A DNA stretch of 35,535 nucleotides from Armatimonadota bacterium (GTDB lineage Bacteria > Armatimonadota > JAAZEB01), in contig JAAZEB010000123.1 in the NCBI GenBank assembly GCA_012512505.1, positions 1 through 35,535 on the forward strand, given 5' to 3'. The position numbers and the translations under genes are program-made. The notes beneath the pieces were generated by a model, which was not told the DNA's origin, searched no databases, and saw only the letters and a list, made by a program, of their open reading frames with translations. This document shows positions 25,963 to 34,319 of the stretch, piece by piece; the first letter of the stretch is position 1; each line of letters opens with the position of its first letter.

Positions 25963-25995
25963 GTGCCGGGCGCCCCACGGCGGGGCGCCCGGCAC
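25963..25995 (+). terminator. 14-bp GC-rich hairpin after the oxidoreductase pair
   Basis: GTGCCGGGCGCCCC and its exact complement with a 5-nt loop (ACGGC), 29 bp after the stop codon. No T-run follows (TCCATGC), so it is either a T-less terminator or a 3'-end stabiliser. The rest of the gap to 26176 has no clear feature. Confidence 0.6.
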
Positions 25996-26176
25996 TCCAT
26001 GCACGGCGGGGGTGGTGGTTCATCGGCCCGTCACCAAGTCGCGTCGGGACGAAGCTGTGGCAACGCGGGTTTGTCGCCGCACGGCAGGCGTGGCCCCTGC
26101 CGCTTCGCCCTGACTCTGTCCGCAAAGCAGCGGCGTGCCGCGGCAGCGCGGCCACACCGCCGATGGATCGCGCACC

Positions 26177-27061
26177 ATGCCTGATGTTCCGCTGGCCTGC
26201 CATGCCATGGGCTGCCGTTGGGAGCTACTTCTCTGCGGCGAGGACCCCGTTCGCCTGCGGGCGGCCGGGGAGGAAGCCCTCGCCGAAGTGGCTCGCCTCG
26301 ATGCGCAGCTCAGTCTCTTCCGGCCTGCCAGCGAGGTGAGCGGCCTCAATGCCCGGGCCGCTCAGGCGCCCGTCCCCATCTCCCCGGAGCTGTTTGCCCT
26401 CCTGGAGTGGTGCGCTGCCGTCCACCACCACACTGGGGGCGCCTTCGACATCACCGTGGGACCGCTGCTGCACTGCTGGGGATTCCGGAGTGGCGAGGGA
26501 AGCGTGCCCACCCCCGAGGCGCTCGCCGAAGCGCGGGAACGCGTCGGGATGCAGCACCTGGAGCTGGATCGCCAGCGCCGCACCCTCCGGTTCGGCCGGC
26601 CCGGCATGGCGCTGGACTTGGGCGCCGTCGGCAAAGGCTATGCCCTGGAATGCGCCGTCGAGATCCTGCGCGACCTGGGCATCGAGCACGCGCTACTACA
26701 CGCCGGCACCAGCACCCTCTACGCCCTTGGCACCGCCCCAGACGGCAACGGCTGGCCGGTTGCCATCCGCGCCCCGGCGACCCCCGACGGCTGCCTGGCC
26801 GTAGAGCACCTGCGCGACCGCGCGCTCTCCGTCTCCGCGCCGCACGGGCGCTGCTTCACCGCCGGGGGACGCCGCTTCGGCCACATCCTCGACCCCCGCA
26901 CCGGCTGGCCGGCCGAGGGCCCTCGCCTGGCGGCGGTCACTCACCCATCCCCAACCCTCAGCGATGCCCTCTCCACCGCCCTCCTCGTGGCGGGCGACGG
27001 CCTGCTTCCGGCAATCCAGGAACACTGGCCCGAGGCGGAGTGCCGCACTGTCGGCGCCTGA
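26177..27061 (+). CDS. apbE: FAD:protein FMN transferase (ApbE family)
   Basis: 294 aa from the ATG at 26177; an in-frame ATG 14 codons earlier adds no family sequence. ApbE links FMN to a Thr of target proteins or hydrolyses FAD. Family signs: MGCRWELLL near the start, a SEVSGLNARA segment, FDITVGPLL, DLGAVGKGYALE (the conserved DLGG-x-AKG motif), HAGTSTLYALG, and FGHILDPRTGWP with SDALSTALLV near the end. No lipoprotein signal is visible, unlike many ApbE proteins, so it may act in the cytoplasm. No flavinylated target (FMN-binding domain or Rnf/Nqr subunit) is seen nearby. No Shine-Dalgarno before the ATG. It is convergent with the HD-domain gene. Confidence 0.92.
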   Translation: MPDVPLACHAMGCRWELLLCGEDPVRLRAAGEEALAEVARLDAQLSLFRPASEVSGLNARAAQAPVPISPELFALLEWCAAVHHHTGGAFDITVGPLLHCWGFRSGEGSVPTPEALAEARERVGMQHLELDRQRRTLRFGRPGMALDLGAVGKGYALECAVEILRDLGIEHALLHAGTSTLYALGTAPDGNGWPVAIRAPATPDGCLAVEHLRDRALSVSAPHGRCFTAGGRRFGHILDPRTGWPAEGPRLAAVTHPSPTLSDALSTALLVAGDGLLPAIQEHWPEAECRTVGA

Positions 27062-27066
27062 GTGCC

Positions 27067-27621
27067 CTACAGCCCCAACTCGGGAGCAATCGCCTGCAGG
27101 GCCGCGATCACCCGCCCGAGGTGCTCATCGAGCGGGATACCCAGGGCTTCGGCGCCCCGGGTGATGTCGTCCCGGTTGACGTTGGCGGCGAACGCCTTCT
27201 GCTTCATCTTCTTGCGCACCGCCGGCACATCCACCTCGGCCAGGCGGCGGCTGGGACGCACCAGCGCCACCGCGATGATAAAGCCGGCCAGTTCATCCAC
27301 GGCGAAGAGGGTCTTCTCCAGCAGCGTCTCGCGGGGCACCTCGGAGTAGTCGGCGTGCGACAGCACGGCGCGCACGATCTCCTCCGGGTAGGCTCGCTGG
27401 CGCAGGATCTCCGCCCCCCGAAACGGATGGTCCTCCGCCATCGGCCACCGCTCGTAGTCGAAGTCGTGCAGCAGGCCGACCACTCCCCACTGCTCCGCGT
27501 CGGCGCCGAAGTGGCGGGCGTAGGCGCGCATGGCCGCCTCCACTGCCAGCGCGTGCTTGATCAGCGCCTCGCTATGCGTATACTCGCGCAGCAGCGCCAT
27601 CGCTTCTTCTCGTGTGGCCAT
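27067..27621 (-). CDS. HD-domain hydrolase (HDIG type)
   Basis: 184 aa. The N-terminal two thirds are an HD phosphohydrolase domain: H near LIKHALAVEAAM, the HD pair in VGLLHDFDYERWP, and later histidine HADY. Close relatives are annotated as HDIG-domain proteins of unknown substrate, probably acting on a nucleotide or small phosphorylated compound. GGAGAGGGGGAAG lies before the ATG. It follows the replication-initiator gene by 34 bp on the same strand, so the two may be co-transcribed; a nucleotide-acting enzyme next to a replication gene is suggestive but no more. Confidence 0.9.
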   Translation of the reverse strand: MATREEAMALLREYTHSEALIKHALAVEAAMRAYARHFGADAEQWGVVGLLHDFDYERWPMAEDHPFRGAEILRQRAYPEEIVRAVLSHADYSEVPRETLLEKTLFAVDELAGFIIAVALVRPSRRLAEVDVPAVRKKMKQKAFAANVNRDDITRGAEALGIPLDEHLGRVIAALQAIAPELGL

Positions 27622-27655
27622 CGCTTCCCCCTCTCCTGGTCCCGAGGAGGCGCGC

Positions 27656-29041
27656 TCACGCTCCGCCCTCTACCGCCAGCATCTCGTCGACGCACGCCTC
27701 CACCATCACCTCGAACGCCGGACTGCTGGGACGCTGGGCCAGCACCGGGTAGCGCTCCTGCACCACCTTGCGCGCCTCTTCCCGCATCGCCTCCAGGCGC
27801 TCCGGCGGGATCCCCGCGCGCGCCGGGTTGGGACTAGGCGCTTCCTCGGCGGGCGTCTCCTTGCGCGCCGCACGGCTCCGGCGGGGCCGGGGGCTGCCGT
27901 CTGCCGCCGCCTTGGCGCGCGGGGGACGAGCCGGCTTTTCCTCCGCGCTGCCACCCACGGCGTAGTCCTCCTCGATGGCGCGGCGCAGGTAGCCGGCCGG
28001 ATTGCGGCGGATGCGCGCGCTGGCAGCCGCGCGCAGGCGGTCAAACGCCTCCACCTGGCGCTGGATTCGCTCCGCCGGGTAGGTCTGCACCAGTTCCTCG
28101 GCCGCCGTGCGGGTGATCCCCCGCTCCACCAGCCCCTCCACCAGCGGGTCGGCTGCCACCTCGCAGGTCTCCGGGAGCACATTGCGAGGCCGCGCGAAGG
28201 TGTAGACCACCTTCTCCTCGCCATCGCGGCGGCGGTCGTAGCGCACGTCGGCGAGAAACCCCTTTTCCGTCAACTCCTGGTGCGCGTCGTCCAGGCGCCG
28301 CTTCACTTGCGAGGGGAACGCGTCGTGAACCGGCAGCTTCTCCGCCAGGCGCATCACCCCGATCTCGAAGGTGCGATTGTTGTAAGCCTTCTTGTCCAGG
28401 AAGCGGAAGAGGCGTTTCGCCAGCGGCGTCTTCAGGCTCAGGTAGAACTCGATGTCCAGGTTCTTGACGAACCCCGCCTTGATGCTCTCGTAGAGGAAAG
28501 AACTCAGCACCACGTAGCTCATCGGCAACTCGGGCGAGCGGGCGCTTTTCCGTCCCGGCTGCTCGCGATAGAGCTCGTAGGCATCGAAGATGTGGAACGC
28601 CTTGCTCACGTAAGAGCGCGTGCGGTTGTCCCAGAAGGCGTTCTTCGAGGTGATCGTGGTGCCCACCAGCCGGTCCAGCGACTGCTGGATCCGGTCATAT
28701 TCCCGCTTCGACACGTCCTTGCCGAGGATGCGCAGGATCTGATAGCGGGTGAACGGGATCGTGCGGTCGCGGAAGCCCCCATCCTTGAGGATCTTCATGA
28801 GGGCGATATAGATATCCTCATCAATCGCCAGCGGCAGCCCATAGCGGTCGCTGCCGGTGACTACCCAGCTCTGGGTGATCACGTCGCCGTTCTCGGTGCG
28901 TACCTGCTGCTCCACCACGATCGTCTTCTGGTTCTCCGAAACACGCCGCGTCAGCAGCGCGAACGGATACTCCGCAAGGTTCATCTCGTCCTTGCCAACC
29001 GGTTGCAGCGTTGATCGTGCGTCCTCTGTCGCCATTGCCAT
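27656..29041 (-). CDS. Replication initiator protein, RPA (RepA) family
   Basis: 461 aa. The N-terminal ~270 residues match the plasmid 'replication initiator protein A' type: LPLAIDEDIYIALMKIL, FTRYQILRIL, FHIFDAYELYRE, VLSSFLYESIKAGFVKNLD, and LKTPLAKRLFRFLDKKAY, which together make two winged-helix domains that bind iterons and open the origin. The C-terminal ~120 residues are basic and low-complexity (KPARPPRAKAAADGSPRPRR), likely disordered. Thirteen iteron-like repeats lie just upstream (29202-29910), so gene plus repeats form a plasmid-type replication unit. No parA/parB or mobility genes are seen, and the surroundings are chromosomal housekeeping genes. Start: ATG 29041 or 29035; the upstream signal is weak. 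Confidence 0.87.
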   Translation of the reverse strand: MAMATEDARSTLQPVGKDEMNLAEYPFALLTRRVSENQKTIVVEQQVRTENGDVITQSWVVTGSDRYGLPLAIDEDIYIALMKILKDGGFRDRTIPFTRYQILRILGKDVSKREYDRIQQSLDRLVGTTITSKNAFWDNRTRSYVSKAFHIFDAYELYREQPGRKSARSPELPMSYVVLSSFLYESIKAGFVKNLDIEFYLSLKTPLAKRLFRFLDKKAYNNRTFEIGVMRLAEKLPVHDAFPSQVKRRLDDAHQELTEKGFLADVRYDRRRDGEEKVVYTFARPRNVLPETCEVAADPLVEGLVERGITRTAAEELVQTYPAERIQRQVEAFDRLRAAASARIRRNPAGYLRRAIEEDYAVGGSAEEKPARPPRAKAAADGSPRPRRSRAARKETPAEEAPSPNPARAGIPPERLEAMREEARKVVQERYPVLAQRPSSPAFEVMVEACVDEMLAVEGGA

Positions 29042-29109
29042 CTCACTCTCATCCCGGGTCGACCGGAGAGGGATATCCAGGAAGGCACCAACACAGCCCC
29101 TGATTCAGG

Positions 29110-29125
29110 GAGTGTTGAAATACTC
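29110..29125. promoter_or_regulatory. Imperfect palindrome in an AT-rich patch upstream of the rep gene
   Basis: GAGTGTTGAAATACTC fits GAGTnTTnnAAnACTC. It lies ~70 bp upstream of the initiator start in the only clearly AT-rich patch of the region (~29105-29150), between gene and iterons. It could be an operator for autorepression by the initiator or part of the unwinding element. No convincing promoter hexamers are seen. Confidence 0.35.
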
Positions 29126-29201
29126 TTGCATTGTCTACAAATTCAGAGGGGCGCCAACTGCCCGCTAGCCCAGGTCCCACGCGGGCTGGCGCGAAGCGCG
29201 T

Positions 29202-29910
29202 TTGCCTCGGAACACACTATTTGCTGCCTGGTAACACACTATTCCCCCGGGGCGACTTGCCTCGTAGCACAGGTTTCCCTGCCTCATAACCCAGTATTGG
29301 CTTGTTCCCAGGCACGACACTACTTGCCTCATGGCACAGTATCGGCTTTGCGCCCCGTGCGCACCCCCAGGCTTGTCTGACGACACACTATTCTAGCGTA
29401 CCGCGGCGCCGATGGGAGGGCTGCCAGGCGCCGAAACCGGGGCAAAGGGTGGCGTACTTGCCCCAAGACACACTATTTCACCCCCGGATCGGGCCTTTGC
29501 CCCGGTTTCGGCCGGCGCCCGTGCCCGTCCAAGGGGCCACCGACGCCGGGGGAGGCGTGCCTCCCGGTGTAGGATGCGGTCTCCGACCCCGATATCCCCC
29601 GGAGGGCATCCTTCAGACCGCGCGGCTTGCCCCGAAACACAGCAATCGACGGGCTGGAGCCACCGGGAAGCCACTTTTTGCCCCCAAACACAGCATTCAT
29701 CTGGCGGGGCCGGCCCCGGCCGACGACTGGATGCGCCACCTTTTGCCCCCAAACACAGCATTTGGCCCCGGAGTAGGTGGCGGTCCCGGCGGCTGGCGGC
29801 GCTACCGGGACCGCGGATCCCCAGCAGATACGGGGACTTGCCCCAAAACACAGGTTTGCTGCCCGCCGGCAGGCCGCGATGGAGCCGGACTTGTCTCAAA
29901 ACACAGTAAC
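29202..29910 (+). repeat. Iteron array (putative replication origin), 13 direct repeats
   Basis: Thirteen ~20-bp repeats, all in one orientation, consensus TTGCCYCNNAACACASTATT. Starts: 29202, 29224, 29257, 29279, 29302 (degenerate), 29324, 29373, 29458, 29627, 29678, 29743, 29838, 29891. The first six are 22, 33, 22, 23 and 22 bp apart, close to whole helical turns, so a bound protein would sit on one face. Proximal copies tend to read ACACTATT, distal copies AAACACAGCATT or similar, which suggests two binding classes. The array adjoins the RPA-type initiator gene. The spacers hold inverted repeats (29427-29512, 29551-29564, 29780-29814). No gene with coding character is present in 29042-30219. 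Confidence 0.88.
29427..29512. repeat. 19-bp inverted repeat flanking iteron 8
   Basis: The left arm 29430-29448 (GCCGAAACCGGGGCAAAGG) is the exact complement of the right arm 29494-29512; the left arm extends to 29427 with GGC, whose GCC partner on the right is displaced by a 4-nt insertion. The iteron at 29458-29477 lies in the loop. The structure could expose that iteron in single-stranded DNA or RNA, or form a primase assembly site. Confidence 0.75.
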
Positions 29911-29980
29911 GACGTGCCGGCGAGCCCTGGGTCTGTGCGGGTCTAGGGCACGCGCCCGGCCTGCGCCCGCGTCATTCCCA

Positions 29981-30009
29981 TTGACAGGTATGGCAGCGAA
30001 CTGTATAAT
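29981..30009 (+). promoter_or_regulatory. Perfect consensus sigma70 promoter
   Basis: TTGACA (29981-29986), a 17-bp spacer, and TATAAT (30004-30009): both hexamers and the spacing are ideal. It is by far the strongest promoter sequence noticed in the window. It reads away from the iterons into a ~200-nt leader and then the lipoprotein/thpR/recX/rny genes. Start predicted near 30016. Confidence 0.85.
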
Positions 30010-30015
30010 CTGAGT

Positions 30016-30219
30016 GAGGCGTGAGTCTCTCCGGATGGATAGCAGCGTCTGCACCGCCTTCTCCACCGATGGCTTGGGAGGATCCTTCGGGTAAGGCCGC
30101 TTGACACCCCTGGCGCGACGGATCGCCGGGCGGGTTGGGCGCCGTCATCCGAGCTACCCCTGGCACCCGGTTTTCCGCGTCGCGAGCCCTCGCTCTCGAC
30201 GCCGGAAAGGAGCGTACCC
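30016..30219 (+). other. ~200-nt transcribed leader, possibly a structured or small RNA
   Basis: Stretch between the perfect promoter and the lipoprotein start. No ORF with coding character is seen. It holds possible short stems (for example GGCGC near 30110 with GCGCC near 30140). It does not match SRP RNA, tmRNA, 6S or RNase P as far as I can tell. It may be a long 5' UTR or carry a regulatory RNA. Confidence 0.35.
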
Positions 30220-30678
30220 ATGAGGTGGCTGCCCTTCGCAGCGGCGTTCGTCGTTTCTTCTCTCCTGTTGTGTGGGTGTGGTCGGTCCGGTGCCGATCTG
30301 ACCGCCACGGCCGCGGCACCCGTGTTGAGGAGCGCGCAGATCTCCCCCACCCACCTGCGGTTCGATTTCGGTGGCGGCACGGTGACGCTGCAGGTGGTGG
30401 TGGACAGCGCCCGGCCCTTGCGCGCCGTCACCGCGGAGCTCACTCGCCAGGATGTCGCTGGGGCCACTCCCCGCGTGCAGCCGTTGATCCCGGAGGGAGC
30501 CGGCACCTTCGTGGCATCGATTCCAGTGCCGGCCAATATCGAGGTCGGCGGCGCCACCGCGCGCTACCGCCTCACGATCTATGCCGAGGACAGCGAAGGC
30601 GTGCGGAGCCAGCCGCTGCATTACGACATTCAAGTGGCCGCGCCGGACTCGTCTGGGTTGCCGGGCCAGCCACAGTGA
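30220..30678 (+). CDS. Small lipoprotein of unknown function
   Basis: 152 aa; AAAGGAG precedes the ATG. The signal MRWLPFAAAFVVSSLLLCGC ends in a lipobox with Cys20 (L-C-G-C), so a membrane-anchored lipoprotein is predicted. The mature part is a single beta-rich domain (LRFDFGGGTVTLQVVVDSA, ARYRLTIYAEDSEGV) similar in character to Ig/FN3-like folds. I do not recognise a family. It is the first gene after the perfect-consensus promoter, upstream of thpR by 74 bp. Confidence 0.82.
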   Translation: MRWLPFAAAFVVSSLLLCGCGRSGADLTATAAAPVLRSAQISPTHLRFDFGGGTVTLQVVVDSARPLRAVTAELTRQDVAGATPRVQPLIPEGAGTFVASIPVPANIEVGGATARYRLTIYAEDSEGVRSQPLHYDIQVAAPDSSGLPGQPQ

Positions 30679-30752
30679 GGGGCGCCGCCGCGGCGCGCAC
30701 TTCGGCGGGTTGAGCAGTCATTCGGTAACAACGTTCTGCCCGGTGGGGACCA

Positions 30753-31382
30753 ATGAGCGATAGCGACCAGCCAACGCAGCCCGTTCGGGCCTTCGTGGCC
30801 GTGCCGATCCCCGCCGACACGCGCGCCCGCGTTGCCGCCGTCCAACAGCGCCTGCGCGCCGATGGAGTGAAGTGGGTGGAACCGACCAACTACCACTTCA
30901 CGTTGCGTTTCCTGGGCAACACCGCGGCCCCCACCCTGGCGGCGCTCCGCGCCGCGCTGTCGGAGGCGCTGGCCGAATGTCAGGCGTTCCCCCTCACCTT
31001 GAGGGGCGTTGGGGCGTTCCCGAACCGGCAGCGGCCGCGCACGATCTGGATTGGCGTGGGGGAGGGCCGCCAGGAGCTGGAAGCCCTGGCCGCGACGGTT
31101 GAGCGCGTGGTGGTGGCCGTAGGATGCGCGCCGGAGCCGCGGCCGTTCCGTCCCCACCTGACCCTGGGGCGGGTGAAGGCAGAGCGTCCGCTCCCGGAAC
31201 TGACGCGTGCTCTAGAGAGAGAGCCTGCCGACCAGGAAGTGGAGCGGATGGAGGCGACGGCGGTCGTGCTGATGCGCAGCGAGCTGCGCCGCACCGGCCC
31301 AATCTACACGCCGCTGGCCACTTTTCCACTGCGTGCCCCGGCGGGTGACGCGGGGCACGCGCCCGAGACGATTCCCCCGTAA
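30753..31382 (+). CDS. thpR: RNA 2',3'-cyclic phosphodiesterase (2'-5' RNA ligase family)
   Basis: 209 aa, normal for the family. Two H-x-T-x motifs form the 2H active site: HFTL (His48, Thr50) and HLTL (His135, Thr137). The start fits RAFVAVPIPADTR at the N-terminus. The enzyme opens 2',3'-cyclic phosphates on RNA ends. In several bacterial groups it lies with cinA, recA, recX and rny; here recX and rny follow but recA is not between them. The 91-bp gap to recX has no gene. The site before the ATG is weak (GGTGGGG). Confidence 0.92.
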   Translation: MSDSDQPTQPVRAFVAVPIPADTRARVAAVQQRLRADGVKWVEPTNYHFTLRFLGNTAAPTLAALRAALSEALAECQAFPLTLRGVGAFPNRQRPRTIWIGVGEGRQELEALAATVERVVVAVGCAPEPRPFRPHLTLGRVKAERPLPELTRALEREPADQEVERMEATAVVLMRSELRRTGPIYTPLATFPLRAPAGDAGHAPETIPP

Positions 31383-31473
31383 GGGGAAGGTCGGTGCTTG
31401 CCCCTCGGCACCGCGACGAAGCTGTTGGCGCAACGAGGGGCCGGTGGGGCGCACTCCACTGGTCAGGAGGAAG

Positions 31474-32103
31474 ATGCCCGTCGTCACCGCGATCACCGAG
31501 CAAGCACGCGACCCGAACCGGCGCTCCGTCTTTATCGATGGCGAGTATGCGTTCAGCATGAGCCTCGACCAGCTCTTGGAGCACGGCGTTGCGGTTGGTG
31601 ACGTGCTGACGGAAGAGCAGGTCGCCTTTCTGGCGGAAGAGGGCGAGGTAAGACGGGCGAAGGAGTACGTGCTGCGGCTGCTCGGCCACCGTGCCTACAG
31701 CGAGAGCGAGGTGCGGCGCCGGCTGCGGCGCAAGCAGTTCTCCGAGCAGACTGTAGAGCGGGCGGTTGAAGCGGTTCGCCGCCTGGGCCTGATAGACGAC
31801 CGGCAGTTTGCCGAAGCCTGGGTTCACAGCCGCGCCGCGGCGGGGCAGGCCGGCCGGCGCCGGGTGGAGTGGGAGCTGCGCTCCCGCGGCGTGGACCGCC
31901 AGGTGATCGAGCAAACCCTGGCGGGATACCCTGAACAAGCGGAGTTTGCTTCCGCACTGGAAGTGGCGCAGCGCCGCTACGAACGGCTTCGCGATGAGGA
32001 GCCGGAGGCGGTGCGCCGGAAACTTGCCCTGTTCCTGCAGCGACGGGGCTTCGCATACGACGATATCAGCAAAGTGCTGGAGACGATCCTTCCTCCTGAG
32101 TGA
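31474..32103 (+). CDS. recX: Regulatory protein RecX
   Basis: 209 aa from the ATG at 31474, chosen because AGGAGG lies directly upstream; the longer frame has no family sequence. Family features: EYVLRLLGHRAYSESEVRRRLRRKQF, VRRLGLIDDRQFAEAWVHSR, GRRRVEWELRSRGVD, the triple three-helix repeats of RecX that wrap along the RecA filament and limit its action. The N-terminal segment (VFIDGEYAFSMSLDQLLEHGV) is the extension typical of Gram-positive-like RecX. recA is expected next to it but absent. Confidence 0.92.
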   Translation: MPVVTAITEQARDPNRRSVFIDGEYAFSMSLDQLLEHGVAVGDVLTEEQVAFLAEEGEVRRAKEYVLRLLGHRAYSESEVRRRLRRKQFSEQTVERAVEAVRRLGLIDDRQFAEAWVHSRAAAGQAGRRRVEWELRSRGVDRQVIEQTLAGYPEQAEFASALEVAQRRYERLRDEEPEAVRRKLALFLQRRGFAYDDISKVLETILPPE

Positions 32104-32324
32104 GTCGCGCCCGGGCCTGTGCCGGTGCCGGCGCCGCCGGCCGCCCGCACAGAAGCTGCGTGTTCGATACAGAGCCGGAACGGCACGATGGTGCCGGCGT
32201 GGTTGTTCCGCGCGGGGGTCAAGCGACGCCCGCGGGGCCGCGCCTCGGGCACTGCGCGTGCTGCCGCCCATATCACTCTCCGGGATGCTGCCCGCCAGGG
32301 TAGGGGGAAGGCAGGAGAGCATAG

Positions 32325-33869
32325 ATGGGCCCGGACCTTTTGACGCCTGTCCTACTGGTCATCGCCCTGATCCTCATTGGCGCCGCCGCGCTGCAATACT
32401 ACTACTCGAAAGTGCTATTCAACCTGCGCGTCAAGGAGCGGGAGGTAGCACGCCTGCTGGAAGAGGCGGAGGAGCAGAAAGAGGCAAAGAAACGGGAGGC
32501 GTTGGTGGAGGCGCGCGAGGAGATACAGCGCCTCCGCGCCGAGGCGGAGCGTGAGATCCGCGAGCGCCGCGCTGAACTGCAGCGCACCGAGCGCCGGCTG
32601 GCTCAGCGCGACGAGAACCTCGAACGCCGTCAGGCCGCCCTGGAGCGCCGCGAGCGCCAGATCACCCTGCGCGAGCAGGAAACCGGCCGGCTGCGCGACC
32701 AGGCCAGCGAATTAGTGGAGCAGCGCCGCCAGGAGCTGGAGCGCGTCGCTCAGCTTCCCGCCGAGGAAGCACGCCAGATGGTGCTGCGCCGCGTCGAGGA
32801 AGAGTGCCGCCTCGATGCCGCCCGCATCGTCAAGGCGGTGGAAACCGAGGCGCAGGAAGAAGCCGAACAACGCGCCCGCAAAATCATCACCCTCGCCATC
32901 CAAAAGTGCGCCGTCGATCAGACCGCCGAGACCACCGTCTCCGTGGTCGCCCTCCCCAACGACGACATGAAAGGGCGGATCATCGGCCGCGAGGGCCGCA
33001 ACATCCGCGCCTTCGAGACCCTCACCGGCGTCGACCTGATCATCGACGACACCCCCGAGGCGGTAGTGGTCTCCGCCTTCGACGTGGTGCGCCGGGAGAT
33101 CGCCCGCCTGGCCCTGGAGAACCTAGTGGTGGATGGTCGCATCCACCCCTCGCGCATCGAGGAGATGGTGCAGAAGGCGCGCGCCCAGGTGGAGCAGGAG
33201 ATTAAGACCGCCGGCGAGCGCGCCGTGCTCGATGTGGGCCTCTCCGGCGTCGACCCGGAGCTGGTGAAGATCCTGGGCCGACTGCGCTATCGCACCAGCT
33301 ACGGCCAGAACGTGCTGAAGCACTCGGTGGAGGTGGCCTACCTGGCCGCGGGCATCGCCTCCGAGCTGGGGCTGGACCCACTGATCGCCAAGCGCGCCGG
33401 CCTCTTCCACGACCTCGGCAAGGCGGTCGATTTCGAGACCGATGGTCCCCACGCGGTGATCGGTGCGGAGATCGCCCGCCGCCACGGCGAATCGGCCGAT
33501 GTCGTTCACGCCATCGGCGCGCACCACGCCGATATGGAGCAGGAGAGCGTCTACGCCGTGCTCATCCAGGCGGCCGATGCCATCTCCGCGGCCCGCCCCG
33601 GCGCCCGCCGCGAGAGCCTCGAAACCTACATCAAGCGCCTGGAAACCCTGGAGAAGCTGGGCGACTCCTTCGAGGGCGTGGAGAAGACCTACGCCATCCA
33701 GGCCGGCCGCGAGATTCGCGTGATGGTCAAGCCGGATCGGGTGAGCGACGATGCCGCCGCCAAGCTGGCGCGCGACATCGTCAAGCGCATCGAAAGCGAG
33801 TTGGAGTACCCCGGCCAGATCAAGGTGACCGTGATCCGGGAAACCCGTATGGTCGATTATGCCCGCTGA
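32325..33869 (+). CDS. rny: Ribonuclease Y
   Basis: 514 aa, full length. Order: one N-terminal membrane segment (residues ~7-25), a long coiled coil rich in E, R and A (~35-175), a KH RNA-binding domain ([16 protein letters not shown], ~214), and an HD catalytic domain (FHDLGKAVD, ~361). RNase Y is a membrane-anchored endonuclease that starts mRNA decay in bacteria lacking RNase E. AGGAGA lies 6 nt before the ATG. It follows recX by 221 bp; that gap shows no clear feature. Confidence 0.97.
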   Translation: MGPDLLTPVLLVIALILIGAAALQYYYSKVLFNLRVKEREVARLLEEAEEQKEAKKREALVEAREEIQRLRAEAEREIRERRAELQRTERRLAQRDENLERRQAALERRERQITLREQETGRLRDQASELVEQRRQELERVAQLPAEEARQMVLRRVEEECRLDAARIVKAVETEAQEEAEQRARKIITLAIQKCAVDQTAETTVSVVALPNDDMKGRIIGREGRNIRAFETLTGVDLIIDDTPEAVVVSAFDVVRREIARLALENLVVDGRIHPSRIEEMVQKARAQVEQEIKTAGERAVLDVGLSGVDPELVKILGRLRYRTSYGQNVLKHSVEVAYLAAGIASELGLDPLIAKRAGLFHDLGKAVDFETDGPHAVIGAEIARRHGESADVVHAIGAHHADMEQESVYAVLIQAADAISAARPGARRESLETYIKRLETLEKLGDSFEGVEKTYAIQAGREIRVMVKPDRVSDDAAAKLARDIVKRIESELEYPGQIKVTVIRETRMVDYAR

Positions 33870-33914
33870 GCCAGGCACCGGGGGAGCGGGCGTGGCTCGT
33901 TCGCGGACCGCGCC

Positions 33915-34202
33915 CTAACCCTCGGCTTCCAGAGTATCCAGCAGGTCGCCGCCGCTGGGCGCGGGCTGCACCGTATCGGGATCCATCTCCTCGACGGTTT
34001 GCGGATTCGTCAGGTCGGTGCCCGAGGGGCCTTCCAGCGACCCGGTGTGGCCGCCGAAACCGCGGGGGCCGGCAGGCCGCTGCTTGATGGTATCCACCGT
34101 CTCGCCGGTTTCCACCGCGCCCGGCAGGATCGGCTGGCCCTCGTCGGCCGGCTGCCGCCCGGGCCCCTCGCGCCGCGCCGCTACCTCATCGCCGCGATCC
34201 AT
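33915..34202 (-). CDS. Small acidic, probably disordered protein
   Basis: 95 aa. GAGGAGG lies 8 nt before the ATG, which is the main reason for calling it real. It has no cysteine or tryptophan, is rich in G, P, E, D and T, and shows no hydrophobic core, so it is predicted to be disordered. No family is recognised. It lies downstream of the LCP gene on the same strand (117 bp), and converges with rny. It could be an artefact of GC-rich sequence, but the start signal argues against that. Confidence 0.55.
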   Translation of the reverse strand: MDRGDEVAARREGPGRQPADEGQPILPGAVETGETVDTIKQRPAGPRGFGGHTGSLEGPSGTDLTNPQTVEEMDPDTVQPAPSGGDLLDTLEAEG

Positions 34203-34319
34203 GGTTCCCGCCTCCTCGTCCGGCTGCCAGCTCGCGCCAGGCCGCGCGGGCCGTGACTCAACCGCCCCCTTCTTCCCATCGGGGGTACGGCTGAACCATC
34301 GTCGCGGCGACCGGGTCGA

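Noticed and set aside
23190-26000. 936-aa minus-strand frame
   Set aside because: Antisense to the two Tat-exported oxidoreductases, which have clear motifs and SD sites.
27656-29041. Initiator gene as part of a mobile plasmid or prophage
   Set aside because: No transposase, integrase, relaxase, partition or phage structural genes are seen around it; flanking genes are chromosomal housekeeping types.
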